From Akanthomyces muscarius (taxonomy: Eukaryota > Ascomycota > Sordariomycetes > Hypocreales > Cordycipitaceae): a DNA stretch of 64,000 nucleotides. The notes beneath the pieces are model-generated. The model was not told the origin of the DNA, ran no database searches, and saw nothing but the letters and a program-made list of their open reading frames with translations. Each line of letters starts with the position of its first letter. Position 1 is the first letter of the stretch. The stretch lies in NCBI RefSeq assembly GCF_028009165.1, contig NC_079244.1, positions 3,286,001 through 3,350,000 on the forward strand. Direction: 5' to 3'. The position numbers were made by a program, and so were the translations under genes. This document shows positions 35,013-45,161 of this stretch, piece by piece.

Positions 35013-35604
35013 ACATACGGGTCATATGCAGCAGCGTTGGGAACTGCCGTGGACGATATCCAGTGGTGATGACTTGAAATTGGGCTTTCGTATGTGCTCA
35101 AAGAGGGGGTTCCGATGCGAACTTTTCAAGCGACACTGCAGGATGCGGCCGTGGCTGGCGTTTTGAAATGGAATTAGCTGACTGACTAGTGTGGCGAGCA
35201 GAAAGTTGTTTTCATCCTGAAGGATATGGTTACTCTGCAGATACCTTTGTTGTTATTATAGTTGTCATGAGCATTATTTATTAAGACTACACCTGCGGCC
35301 AACGCCATGCCTTTGATTGCGTGTTGTTTACTTGCAGCTGTCGCTGGCGTCGAGGCTGTTGTAAACCCAAAGGCCACACGAAGCAAGCATTTCACGCCTT
35401 CACGCCTTGGTCATGTTTTTGGTTGCCATGAGTGTAGTCTATTAGTTCCAGAAAATGAATAAGAAAAAACGCCAAATCAACGCCGTTTGCTCGACAACGT
35501 GGCACCGTCAGAGCAGGCCGCTGTGCCAAGCGTTCATGTAAGGCTCAATTAATATGTCTCTTGCAGCAAATCTCCAACCGTCTCTACAGACTCGCAATGC
35601 TTCT
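35013..35604. other. Convergent 3' region, no gene seen
   Basis: 3' UTRs of the PKA regulatory subunit and SPF27 genes face each other. No domain-bearing frame. Confidence 0.5.
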
Positions 35605-36299
35605 TCATTCCTGTGGCCGGTGCTGATTCCGCAGCTCGTCCCGGACCTGCTGCCTCAGCTCCTCGACGGCAATCTCCGTCTCGAGCACATTGCCGACCCT
35701 CGTCCTCCAGTTCTCCTCGAGGGTCTGCATCTCGCCCTTGACCTCGTTCTGCCGCGTGGCGCGCGCGGCATTCACGAGGTCCATCTCGCGCTTCGTCGCC
35801 GCGAGCTCGGCCTCGACGGCCCGGAGGTCGGCCTCGATGGCGTAGTTGCCGAGCAGCCAGGCGTTCTTGCCCGCGCGGTCGAGGAGCTGCAGGTTCTGGT
35901 TGCGCGCAGCGAGGTACGACGCCGACACGTAGGCGCGCTCGAGCGGCGTGCGCAGGGTGGCGGCGTCGGGGGCGTCGGCGGGCGGCTCCTGCGCCTCGTA
36001 GCGGGAGAGGTTGAGCGGCTGGAGGGGCACCTGGGCGGCGATGCGTTCAAACTCGGTGGTCATGGTCGGCGTGAAGGATGGCTCGCGGGCGGAGGAGGCG
36101 GCAAGGAAGGAGGACGGCTCGGTGGAGGGGGAGGCGGCGAGCTCGGCGGAGATGAGGGCGCGCGCGGCGGCGAGGGCCTCGGCGGAGGGTTCGGGGTCAA
36201 TGTCTGCCCGGAGGAGGTTAGTAGTTGCTGGGCTGGCGGAGACGGTGGACGGGAGGGCGACGCACAGGGAAGAGATTCGTGATATGCTGCTATTGACAT
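35605..36299 (-). CDS. SPF27: Pre-mRNA splicing factor SPF27 (BCAS2/Cwf7)
   Basis: Small subunit of the Prp19/NineTeen complex of the activated spliceosome. Exons 36299-36266 and 36203-35605 (62-nt intron) give 210 residues. Exon 1 encodes MSIAAYHESLP; splicing then reads YIDPEPSAEALAAARALISA, the conserved N-terminus of the family. The start at 36299 is therefore preferred over ATG 36063, which would cut this off. The middle has the typical QPLNLSRYE and leads into a coiled coil (about 130-205) built on RAVEAELAATKREMDLVNAA and EENWRTRVGNVLETEIAVEE. Length fits the family. GC content is high and codon use regular. Confidence 0.92.
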
Positions 36300-37021
36300 G
36301 TTTGGAGATTGGAGAGGTTGCGCTGCGACGTTTTCGCGGCGCTGTGCAGGGGATAAGGGCGCGTCGACGATGGAGATGAAGTTGGGCTTATAGTCTTTCG
36401 AGATGGAGGCTTGCAATTGGGTGTGCGAGTAGGACGTGGGCTTGGTGGAATGCCGTTGTTGTATTTGTGCGCGGTGGGAGATGTTGCCGCTGCGGTGCGA
36501 CACGGGCGTTGGGAAAGCTGGGCGGCGGGAAAAGGTTTGCGATGCTGGAGGTGGTGTGCACGGACCATGTGGCAGCCTCCCGTCTTGGCAGTCTGCACTT
36601 ACACCAGCTTCTGCAGGGAAGCAAAGATTATGCGAAATATTTGCAGGAGAGGGAAATTATAGAAACTACTAGTTTCTTTTTTTTTTCTTTTTTTTTATTG
36701 AAAATTCGTGGTTATTGTTAGCCAGGCTGACATTGGTGTGACATTGCAAGGCAGCGAAAGCATGCCACTACACGATAATGCACTTCACTTGCAATGCTAA
36801 CAATGATCAAATTGCGCATAAAATGTTTGTTTTTGTTGAGTTACTACCTAATTGAATATATACCATCTGTCTCAATAACTTGTAGACAACTTCTCAGGGC
36901 TTTGTAAAACGCCCACATCGTTCACATCATTGCGTAATATAACAAAAGGGCCTGGAACAACTTCACGCCCCGCAAGCAAAAATTCATTTCCAATTCTTCA
37001 TGTTCTCTTTTTCCCTGAAAT
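36300..37021. other. Intergenic, no gene seen
   Basis: Promoter of SPF27 on the left. From 36660 it turns AT-rich with T-tracts and holds the 3' side of the lysozyme-like gene. Confidence 0.5.
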
Positions 37022-37617
37022 TTACAGACCGCCGGCCTTGCAGACGTTGGTGGCGAGGCCGACCTGCTTGGCGTAGCGGTCGGGGTAGGCCGAGCGCTGG
37101 ACCTTTTGGCAGAGGGTGCCGACGGCCATGGTCTTCCAGCCGCTGATCTTCTTCATCTCGGAGAAGAACTGGCCGGCCGAGCAGGCGGCGTCCATGTCGC
37201 ACTTGACGTTCTTGTAGATGGAGGCGCGCTGCTGGAAGAGGCCGACCGAGTCGTGGTCGGAGCCGATGCGGTCGTGGGGGTACTTGAGGGACTCGGGCAC
37301 GGCGTTGTTGGCGTACATGATGATGCTGGACTGTGGTGAGGGTGTTAGTGGGCTCTGTGAAGAAGTCTTTTTGCAGCGTTGCAGTAGATGCTTCATACCT
37401 CAACCATGGCAGTGGCAATACCGGCCTGGCAGCCGTGGGCACCGACGCCGTCCTTCTTGGCCTGGGCAATGATGCCGTTGGCGTACTTGGTCTGCGCGGC
37501 GTTGAGGCCGGGCAGGTTGGCGCGGGCCTCGACCTCGACGGCGACCTCCTCGGTGGGGAGAGCGTAGGTGGCCGAGGTGCCGAGGGCAAGGTAGGCAAGA
37601 ATCTGGGAAACCTTCAT
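37022..37617 (-). CDS. Secreted lysozyme/transglycosylase-like protein of actinobacterial type
   Basis: Probably a secreted peptidoglycan-active protein. Exons 37617-37399 and 37330-37022 (68-nt intron) give 175 residues. A signal peptide (MKVSQILAYLALGTSATYA) is followed by a short acidic propeptide. The domain (about 40-175) has IATAMVESS with Glu73 at the place of the catalytic Glu of SLT/goose-type folds. Next come GSDHDSVGLFQQRAS, GWKTMAVGTLCQKV and QRSAYPDRYAKQV. The same order (E-S, DHDSVGLFQQR, GW, VQ-S-PD-YA) is what I know from small secreted Streptomyces proteins. Five Cys are visible, so one may be unpaired. The codon for Glu73 is the last before the intron, so correct splicing is needed for the active site. 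Enzyme activity is inferred; bacterial ancestry is likely but unproved. Confidence 0.78.
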
Positions 37618-40600
37618 TTTGACGGGTTGTTGTAGTTGTGGAGAAAGAGATGAGTTGTGTATAAAGTTGAGTTGAAAGTTGAGGTTGTTCAGTTTAGCGA
37701 ATATAAGTTTTGGACTTGGACGGGATGATGCTGGGGGTTTATATATTCGTTTCCTGGGAAGCCAAAAGGCCCCTCTTCGTTAGAATGGTCTCGTCCCCTT
37801 GTCAGACTACGTATACAGGATGGGGCCAAAGATCGAGGGCTGAGCGCTCGGCAGGGGCAGCATGGCGAGGTTTTGCGGGCAAGGCAAGACGACATGGGAA
37901 GCGATGCGAACCCCAGAAGTCTGACCACTGCCGGGCGCCACGTCCATACCCCTGGTCGTCGACAGACCGAACGCTAGATGGGCTGGAATCTGGCTCAGAA
38001 CCCGCACTCTGGCAGGGCTGACAAGGTTGCGTGGCATTGGGGAAAGATGCTCCGCGCGAACATTACGCAAATATTGACTACCTGGTTGTTCAGCCGCAGA
38101 CCGACACACATGTTTGCCTTTACTAGCCTCTGCTACGCTTTTCCTTTTTTTTGGTATCATTCTGTCACGTATATACATGGCTTCTGGGATCGCCCTCAGG
38201 CAAGGTTGAAACATGACCGAGTACCGGGGGTCGGATCTTCGGCCCCCACCAAGCTGGACTCTTAGTTGCCCCAGCAGGATGTTGTTGCTTGTGGTTGATT
38301 CACTTCTGACTGGGCTGTAATTAAACATGCCCAATCATGACTTGGAAAGTTACTCGGTGGAACTACCAGGTCAAGTGTCTCTGCATGCATCCTCAAGTAC
38401 CGAATGGGCAGAGCTGTGCCTTGCGAGACAATTGTCTAGACAAAAATTACGAGCAATAAGACAACGGCGTGGCCGTGGAGCTGAGGAAACGGCCGGCTCC
38501 TCGCAGCTCTAATATCGAGCGCAGAAATGTTCAAGGTTCCTCTTGATTCTCGGCTTTTCATCTATTACGCAGCGCAATGCAACGTTGGGATATAGCTCCT
38601 GACCCCCGATATTGTTTCCAGAAACAAATCGTCATAATACACTACGCCGTTTGATAGAGCGTGTGTCCACAGGACTCGGGCAGCTCCGGACGGGCGTCGG
38701 TGCAACTGCTGCCCCCAAGTGTGGTACAATGCAAGGCACTCATTCGCTCGCAGCCTGCAGAGAAACTAAGCAGCAGTGTAGTGACCTGCTCGGTTTCCAG
38801 AACAAGTCCTCATGTGACGTCAAAGAAGCGCATGTCTCGCAATTGTTTTTTCAGCTTCTTACTCTTTAATGGGGCCGCCCGCAAGAACCGATGAGCAAGG
38901 GGGTCCAAGGGCCCAAGTGCAAGAACCCCCAAGGACGCGAGCAATGCGACCGCCGATGGACACACTAATAACGTTAGTCCGGCGCTCCAGGGACCCGATG
39001 GGCGATGCCACATCGAGCTGCACCTTGAAGGCGCATGTGGCCCCGTCTTGGTACCCTTTCCAAGGCCGGGTTTGCGGCTGACACGGCGAACCTAGAGGGC
39101 CTCTTCGTCTAGCAGTTCAGTGATTGCTACCAAACCGAAAAGGGCCAAGGACACCGCGCGTGTACACCCACCTGGGGCCGTTTATTTCGCAGGGAAGCCC
39201 CATGCATCTCGCTCGCTCGGTAGAGGTCGCCACCCGCATCTTGGCTGAAATGGGCGTAGATCTGGGCTGATGTTATACCGTCATTGTCGCCGTGCATTGG
39301 ATCCTTCAGTGCCATAGTATTGATTCGGTTCATGCAGCGCTAGCCAATGGATCGACCCAAAGTACGAACAGAAAAGCCTTCGGCCTACTTGTCCCCACGA
39401 TGCTTGTTGCCGTCGCTCTTTGCCGGTGCCGTACACATTTTCAAGACGTTTGTGCTCCAGTCCAGTGAGAAACAAGTACACGACCCAGAACGTCATGGGC
39501 GTGTTGAACAGTTGTATTCCCCGCTCCCCCTGTTTGCTGCAAAGTGTCTACCTGGCTGTAGCCTTTGGACCGGTGGCATTTAATGTCGTGATCCGAAATT
39601 TGAGCTGTCTCTTCTTCTTTACCTCGCCCGGAGCCCTGGCAAGCTCCCGAATGAAACCGCCGTACCCCCTGCCCAATCGTATACCACAGTGACGACGCGT
39701 GGGAGTCATCTCGGATTTCATCCCCAGCATGCCGGGTGCGATCAGCCTCAGCTATAACGTTACTAGAAAATCAAGTGAGATCGGGGCCAAGTTGCACCGG
39801 TTTTCATCGTGGAGAATGGATAAGCACCGTTGCATACCAACGACATGTCTCGCGGCCGGGAGACATCTTCAACCGTTCTACCCTCGGCCTACGTCGCACA
39901 CTTTTTTTTTTCAACGCACACATAGTAGCGCCGATCTCCACGATTCATTTCACCGAAATGGGTGGTGGTAGCAAGGCGTGTCAGGCATTTCATCCCCCCC
40001 TCCAGCGTTTTGGGGCTGACGGGCGTTGCGGTGCCTTGCGTCAAAGGCTGCGCCGATCAGTCGTGCCAAGCATCATGGGTTAGGCGGCACGGCCGGCCGC
40101 AGCGACGTGCCGATCATGTTTCTAAGTAGGCAACCAGTCCGCACAGTGTCCATGATGGCCTGCCAGCCTTCTACTGATAGTGTCTTGTTTTGAAGGAAGT
40201 GTATGGGAGGATGGGTGAAAGAGTTCTATTGCTAGTAAACTGTAATCTTGCATGCGCCGTCGCCATGCATGCGAGTCGTTAGAACAGCCCTAATCATGAG
40301 CTGCGTGAGGCATGTATCGAGTCATTTGCTCTTCAAGCATTGATAAAATCATGACCCGCAAGGCGGGCTCATGAAGTGCAAACACGACATCACCGCTGAC
40401 GCTGCTGTATAGGGTATTGGCGGCAACTACCAACCACAACAGCTGTTTATTGCTTGCACACGCCGCTAATCGAGGCGCAATTTTTTTTTGGACTTTGAGT
40501 TAAAGTCTCAAACCTGGTCTCGTGATTGGGGTGTAGTTAGGTCCATTCAGAGCGGTAGTGTAGCTGGTTGGTTGGAATTGTATCGGTGGCAGTTGCACCG

Positions 40601-40895
40601 TCAAATACGCGTCTAGAGCTGATGGCGTGTCGGGCAGCGACGAACAGAGAGAAAAAAACAAGCGAGCAAATCAACTACGCAGGCCATTCTCTGTATTCAA
40701 CGTATTGATATTTGCGTCTATCATTTTATCCATAATATCATAAGTCTATCTCTTGTCCGGCAACTACCCTATTCGGCTATCCGACTTGTTATATGATGGT
40801 GCTTTGAACTTTCTATATCCATCCATCTTCTATGTGCTCACTTTAAGACCAGCCCACCAATGTTCCAACACATGAATATAAACTAGCATTATGGA
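37618..40895. other. Gene-poor 3.3 kb stretch
   Basis: Only short frames without recognisable domains. An open frame of 173 codons (37807-38328, minus) lacks any family resemblance. Minus-strand frames near 39281-39730 show a short membrane-like stretch (TFWVVYLFLTG) with frame breaks that could be a gene relic, though too little remains to name it. T-tracts occur at 39902 and 40482. Confidence 0.45.
37738..37745 (-). promoter_or_regulatory. TATA-like box of the lysozyme-like gene
   Basis: On the minus strand the sequence reads TATATAAA, 121 bases upstream of the start codon, a suitable distance for a short leader. Housekeeping genes in the window lack such a clear box, which suggests regulated expression. 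Confidence 0.45.
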
Positions 40896-41786
40896 TTACA
40901 GCTTCAACCCATCCTTGATCTCAACCACGACCTTACCGTCCTTGGATCCCACGACGCGCACCGACGTCAGGTCCTTGACCACCCAGTCCGGCTCCGCAGC
41001 CACGACTTGCTCCGCGGTGTGGCTCGTGACGAGGCCAATGACCTTGCAGCCGGCGGCCTTGCCGGCCCGGATGCCCGCGGGGCTGTCCTCGAGGACGAGC
41101 ACGTCGGCGGCGGCGTCGCCCAGTCGCAGCTTGTCGAGGCCCATGCGGTAGCACGCCGGGTCCGGCTTGCCCTCGGGGACCGACTCGGCCGTGACGAGGT
41201 GCTCGGGGATGGCGAGCTTCATGCGGCTGAGCCAGCCGTGGACGAGCGGCTCGGTGCCGGACGTGACAATGGCCCACGGCGCGGACATCTTGATCATGCT
41301 GTCGAGCAGCAGCCGCGCGCCGGGAATCTCGGTGGCGAGGTCGGCGTAGAGAACGGGGAGCTGCCCTTCCATCTTGGCGACATCTATGCGACGAAGTCAG
41401 CGTCCGCTACTCGAATATAAAACGTGTACATCGTTGGCTGTAAAAGCGGTCAGGGGACCCTGGCGGCGAGGATCTACGTACACTCCCAGTTTGCTCTTTC
41501 AGGGGCAAGGATCTTGAGCGTGTCGATGCTGCGTCGACCGTGAGAGGTCTTGAGGATGGTCTCGGGATCTACCCCAATCTCGTTTCCTATCCTGCAGAGC
41601 ATGTTAGTCTGGCCGCGAGTACGACGCAAGCTAGGCGTGGGAATAGGTTGACGGGGAGCAAACATACGTGTGCCAGTGCTTCTCAATGGCTGGTGTGGAA
41701 TCGATAATGGTACCATCCATATCCCAGAGGAAGCCTGCAAAGGCAACCTGCAGAGGCGGTTGGCTGTAGTCTGGTTGCGAGCCCAT
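40896..41786 (-). CDS. HAD-superfamily phosphatase, glycerol-phosphatase/2-deoxyglucose-6-phosphatase type
   Basis: Hydrolyses a small phosphorylated metabolite, probably a sugar or glycerol phosphate, in the cytosol. Exons 41786-41668, 41591-41482 and 41383-40896 give 238 residues. HAD motif I is FLWDMDGTIID (nucleophile D22, acid/base D24). An alpha-helical cap follows, with SHGRRSIDTL as in the yeast Gpp/Dog proteins. Motif II is VTSGTEP (T117/S118), motif III is GKPDP (K149) and motif IV is LEDSPAG (E175/D176). All catalytic residues are present. Both introns (76 and 98 nt) restore frame and family continuity. Substrate cannot be told from sequence; glycerol-1-phosphate and 2-deoxyglucose-6-phosphate are the known family substrates. 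Confidence 0.92.
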
Positions 41787-42821
41787 GGTTATGTGTGTGG
41801 GCGCTGCGAGAACTGCTTTTCAAAATGCGTTTATAGAGATGCAACAGAGTGAAGGGGGCTTATTATGAATTTGGTCTTGATGAATAATATCAAGAAAAAT
41901 GTTTTAGAAAGAAAGAAGTAGCTGGCGGGTGGAAGAGAATGAGAATTTCAAGTGAGCATCGTGTTGTCGCCGGCGGCTCTGAGTCGTCGAAAAGTGAGGC
42001 AGCTGGACTGCTCCACTGGGCAGCTCCGGGGCGAGCAAAGTCGGGGCTTCCTCAGCGGGTTAGGCCGCCTTTCGTGTTAGCGGCGAACAAGGCGGGCGCT
42101 CAGCCACACTTCGACTGTGAGAGTTTGACCACGTATTGCCATTGCACGAGTCTTTCAAGGTTGTTTAAGTTTGCGTGGAGGGAGCTCATACTCTAGATCC
42201 ATAAGGGGTTGGTATTGAGTAGCCAGTGACCTGCTGAGCGGCAGGAGACCGACATGGGCAGCTGTTATGTACTGGATTGGGCAACTGGCTCATACCAGCT
42301 TCAGGTCAATACTTGAGATGAATGTAGGACTACTAGTACATGGAAATTGACACAATATAATCCTGTTCAGCTAAGCATCTCTTCAGTGGTCAAGAGGGGA
42401 CCCGGAACAGCACCCACGTCAGGGAGACCTCTACTGTCTAATGGGTGATGGTCTGTCGACTACCCTTGTTTATGAAAGACTGTCAAAGTGATGTCTTATA
42501 GACATCTGTCTGGTTGACGGATATTCGAGGCACTTGTAGACGGAGGCGGGACCCCGTTTCCATGACCAGCTCGGCGGAGATGCAGCGGGTACAAGAACCA
42601 GGCCAAGGGTCTTTATTATAAACAGCTTCACTTAGAGTTGGGCATAGCTCAACTCCCCCACTGTAAATGCTCATCGTGGGCATAGCGTCGGCATTGCGCT
42701 CGCTAAAACTAACACTACCGGCAGTGCCAGACCCTTGAATGACAAACCACCCGCCCGTCCGGCTTCTTCGTTCTTGACTTGCTCTTCTACTCACACTGCT
42801 AACTGTTTTGGCAGCTGAAAA
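41787..42821. promoter_or_regulatory. Divergent intergenic region between HAD phosphatase and pyroglutamyl peptidase genes
   Basis: About 1 kb between two opposite start codons, with no supported gene. It must carry both promoters; nothing sharper can be named. Confidence 0.5.
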
Positions 42822-43855
42822 ATGGGCGACGCTGGCCTTTCTCAAGATATGGGTTCGCAATCAAACAAGGACGAATTTACCATTCTCGTCACGGGCTTCG
42901 GGGTACGTTTCTGTCTCTGCCTCACTCTGACCTCATCGCCGTCATCACTTACTCCCCCCCGCCTTGTGCCACCTCTTCCGCCGTACCCCGCGACCGAGGC
43001 AGGAAACCGAGCACGAGCACCTACCAGGGACCTTTCTGCTGCATTCTGCTGCCAAAAACAAGCCACTAACACATTACCCTGAATAGCCGTTTCGCGAACA
43101 ATACCCCGTGAACCCGTCATGGGAGATTGCCCGCGGCCTGCCCGCCTACCTGCCGCCTCTGCGCGCCAAGGACCCTGCCGCCCGATTGAGCGCCGATGCG
43201 ACGGCTGACATGCCCCCCGTGCGCATTCTCGTGCACCCGGAGGCGATCCGCGTCACCTACAAAAACGTCCGCGGCCTGGTGCCGTCGTTTTGGGACGGCG
43301 AGTACGGCGGCCAGAGGATTGACGCCTGCATCCACATTGGCATGGCCAGCGCACGCCCACAGTACGCGCTGGAGCGGCGCGCGCACCGCACGGGGTACTT
43401 CAAGCCCGACATTTCGGGCGAGTTCCTCGAGGACGAGCAGCAGGGCAAGCGCGACGACGAGAATTGGATCTGGCACGGCCTGCCGGATGAGCTCGAGTCG
43501 GCCTACGACATCCCCAACGTCTACCTGCGCTGGAAGGAGCTCAGTTCTGTATGGAAGCTATTTCCCCTCCCAAAAATAGGCCCGCAAGTCTGTCTTGGAA
43601 GCTAACCCGAGGATGGCACAGCCCGACATGGATTTGCGAATCTCCGACGACCCCGGACGGTACCTCTGCGACTTCATCTACTACTCCAGCCTCGCGACCC
43701 TCCGCAAGCAGCATCGCCCCGGCAAGGTCTGCTTCTTCCACGTCCCGGCCGATGCCTCCGATGCGGCCGTTGAGCGTGGCCGCGAGCTGGCGGTCAACCT
43801 GATTCGATCCATTGCCGAGAGCGAGATTTCTAAGAAGAAGCGCGCCGCCAAATAA
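42822..43855 (+). CDS. Pyroglutamyl-peptidase I (peptidase family C15)
   Basis: Cytosolic cysteine peptidase removing N-terminal pyroglutamate. Exons 42822-42902, 43087-43548 and 43622-43855 give 258 residues. The N-terminus runs FTILVTGFG|PFREQYPVNPSWEIA across intron 1 (184 nt), the substrate-binding start of the family. The catalytic triad is visible: Glu123 in YALERRAH, Cys197 in DPGRYLCDFIYYSSL and His221 in VCFFHVP. For intron 2 two acceptors keep frame. AATAG at 43579 would make a 31-nt intron, too short. CACAG at 43621 makes 73 nt with an ideal GCTAAC branch site, and is chosen. The C-terminus ends in a Lys-rich tail. The fungal enzymes are longer than bacterial ones (about 210) through an insert between residues 85 and 180. 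Confidence 0.92.
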
Positions 43856-44427
43856 ACAGACCACGCAATGCTTGTACTGCTTCTCCGCGGAGGGCAGAGG
43901 ATGAACACGTGGGCGTGGAAATGGGACGACGAAAATTCTCCATCGTTCTGCTGATTTCGGAATACACCTTTGGGATACTGTATGGAAATACCCTGTTATA
44001 TAAGAGGGAGTGCTCGAATAGCACGGGTGCATGTTTTGGCAGCTTTGGTACATCTAGCGCGCCACGGTGCGCAAGTCATGTAAAGAGGAAGGAAATATCT
44101 CCAGAAGATAAAAGATAAAAAAAATAACAAAAAGAATGTACGAGTTTCATATCCGTATCGGAACAAACTAACCAACATGCAAGACTTTTGAATGCGAGCA
44201 AATCCAATTGCGCTCGCTTACCCCGGCCTACCGGAGGTTTTGACGCCGACGTCGCCGACCGGAACCGTATGCTGGCGGGGCAGCTCGCCGAACTCCCCAA
44301 CTTTTGCCACGGCTCAACCCTCGACATAAATACTTACACAAGCTCGCTTGATTCCATCCAGCAACACTTCAATCCTGTCAATTTTTTTTTTGAAAAGAAA
44401 AACAGACTACTCAAACCCACTCTCAAA
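43856..44427. other. Intergenic, no gene seen
   Basis: 3' UTR of the peptidase gene and promoter of the small Cys-rich protein gene. A-rich segment at 44115-44135. CATAAATAC near 44330, about 100 bases before the next ATG, may act as a TATA-like element. Confidence 0.4.
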
Positions 44428-44737
44428 ATGTGCAAAAAGGCAGCCTGCGACACTTGCAGTATGTTTTTTCTTCACCCCGCCCCCGCCCCCGCCCCCGCTG
44501 CTCCGACTTGCATCCCAAGGCCCTGCGAATTTTCATGCGACATGCACCGCACCGCACAGCATTAAAGATCGCATACTAATAACCCGTGTTCTTTCAGAAA
44601 AGTCGACCTGGTGGGGCTGCGGCTCCCACGTCCCCATGGTCATGGACACCATTCCCGAGGAGGAGCGCTGCGCCTGCGAGCCCAAGGTCGAGCGCGATGG
44701 CAAGCAGTATCCGCCCATGGCCAAGTCGCCCTCTTGA
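44428..44737 (+). CDS. Small Cys-rich conserved fungal protein
   Basis: Exons 44428-44458 and 44598-44737 give only 56 residues. The product starts MCKKAACDTCKKSTWWGCG and continues SHVPMVMDTIPEEERCACEP. Cysteines at 2, 7, 10, 18, 35 and 37 with His21 form a C-x2-C ... C-x2-H ... C-x-C pattern that could bind a metal ion. I recall similar short proteins with the TWWGCG-HVP signature in many ascomycetes and know no function for them. The 139-nt intron contains (CCCCG)n simple sequence. The intron is supported by GTATGT and TTTCAG and by restoring the signature. Confidence 0.75.
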
Positions 44738-45161
44738 CTCATTGAAAAGGCCGCAGACGCGGTGCTCTGGATGGGGGGCAAGAAGGCGGCGTGGTCGCCG
44801 GAGGGTGTGGTGCAAGAGCCGCTGCGCTGACGAGCAGATGGTGGTGATTTGTTACGTGGTGTGGTGATTTGACTTTGGAGAGCGTTGGCGTTGAGAGAGG
44901 GTGTGTGTGTGTGTGTGTGTGTGTGTGATTTGGTTCAAGAGAGAGAAGCGACCCAATATGGATTCGGAGTTGGTGGTTGGAGATGTCGCGGCGGTTGGCT
45001 TTTTCTTTGGCTGCGGAGTTACGGCGGGTTAGCATAGACATCACCAAAGGCAGACAGGAGAATGACGAATTAACTACGAGATGCTTTTTGTTTCCTATTC
45101 CAAATTCTGCCTATAATCGCAGATGCTAGATAAATGTGCTCTCGACACCCCCCGCCAAAAA
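44738..45161. other. Convergent 3' region with a (GT)n repeat
   Basis: 3' regions of the small Cys-rich gene and the Kelch gene. The main landmark is the dinucleotide repeat at 44901-44927. Confidence 0.5.
44901..44927 (+). repeat. (GT)13 microsatellite
   Basis: Uninterrupted GT dinucleotides in the 3' region of the small Cys-rich protein gene. Confidence 0.95.

Noticed and set aside
35554..36282. 242-codon plus-strand frame opposite SPF27
   Set aside because: Mirror of the GC-rich coiled-coil gene; Gly/Arg/Leu-rich with no family resemblance.
37807..38328. 173-codon minus-strand frame upstream of the lysozyme-like gene
   Set aside because: No domain, ordinary composition for non-coding DNA, and no promoter or splice features; length alone is not enough.
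40480..40640. Possible tRNA in the AT-rich gap
   Set aside because: Phrases resembling A and B boxes are present but no cloverleaf with a proper anticodon stem can be folded by eye.
43549..43579. 31-nt intron in pyroglutamyl peptidase as the main model
   Set aside because: Below the usual minimum intron length and lacking a branch site; the 73-nt alternative has both and fits the family.
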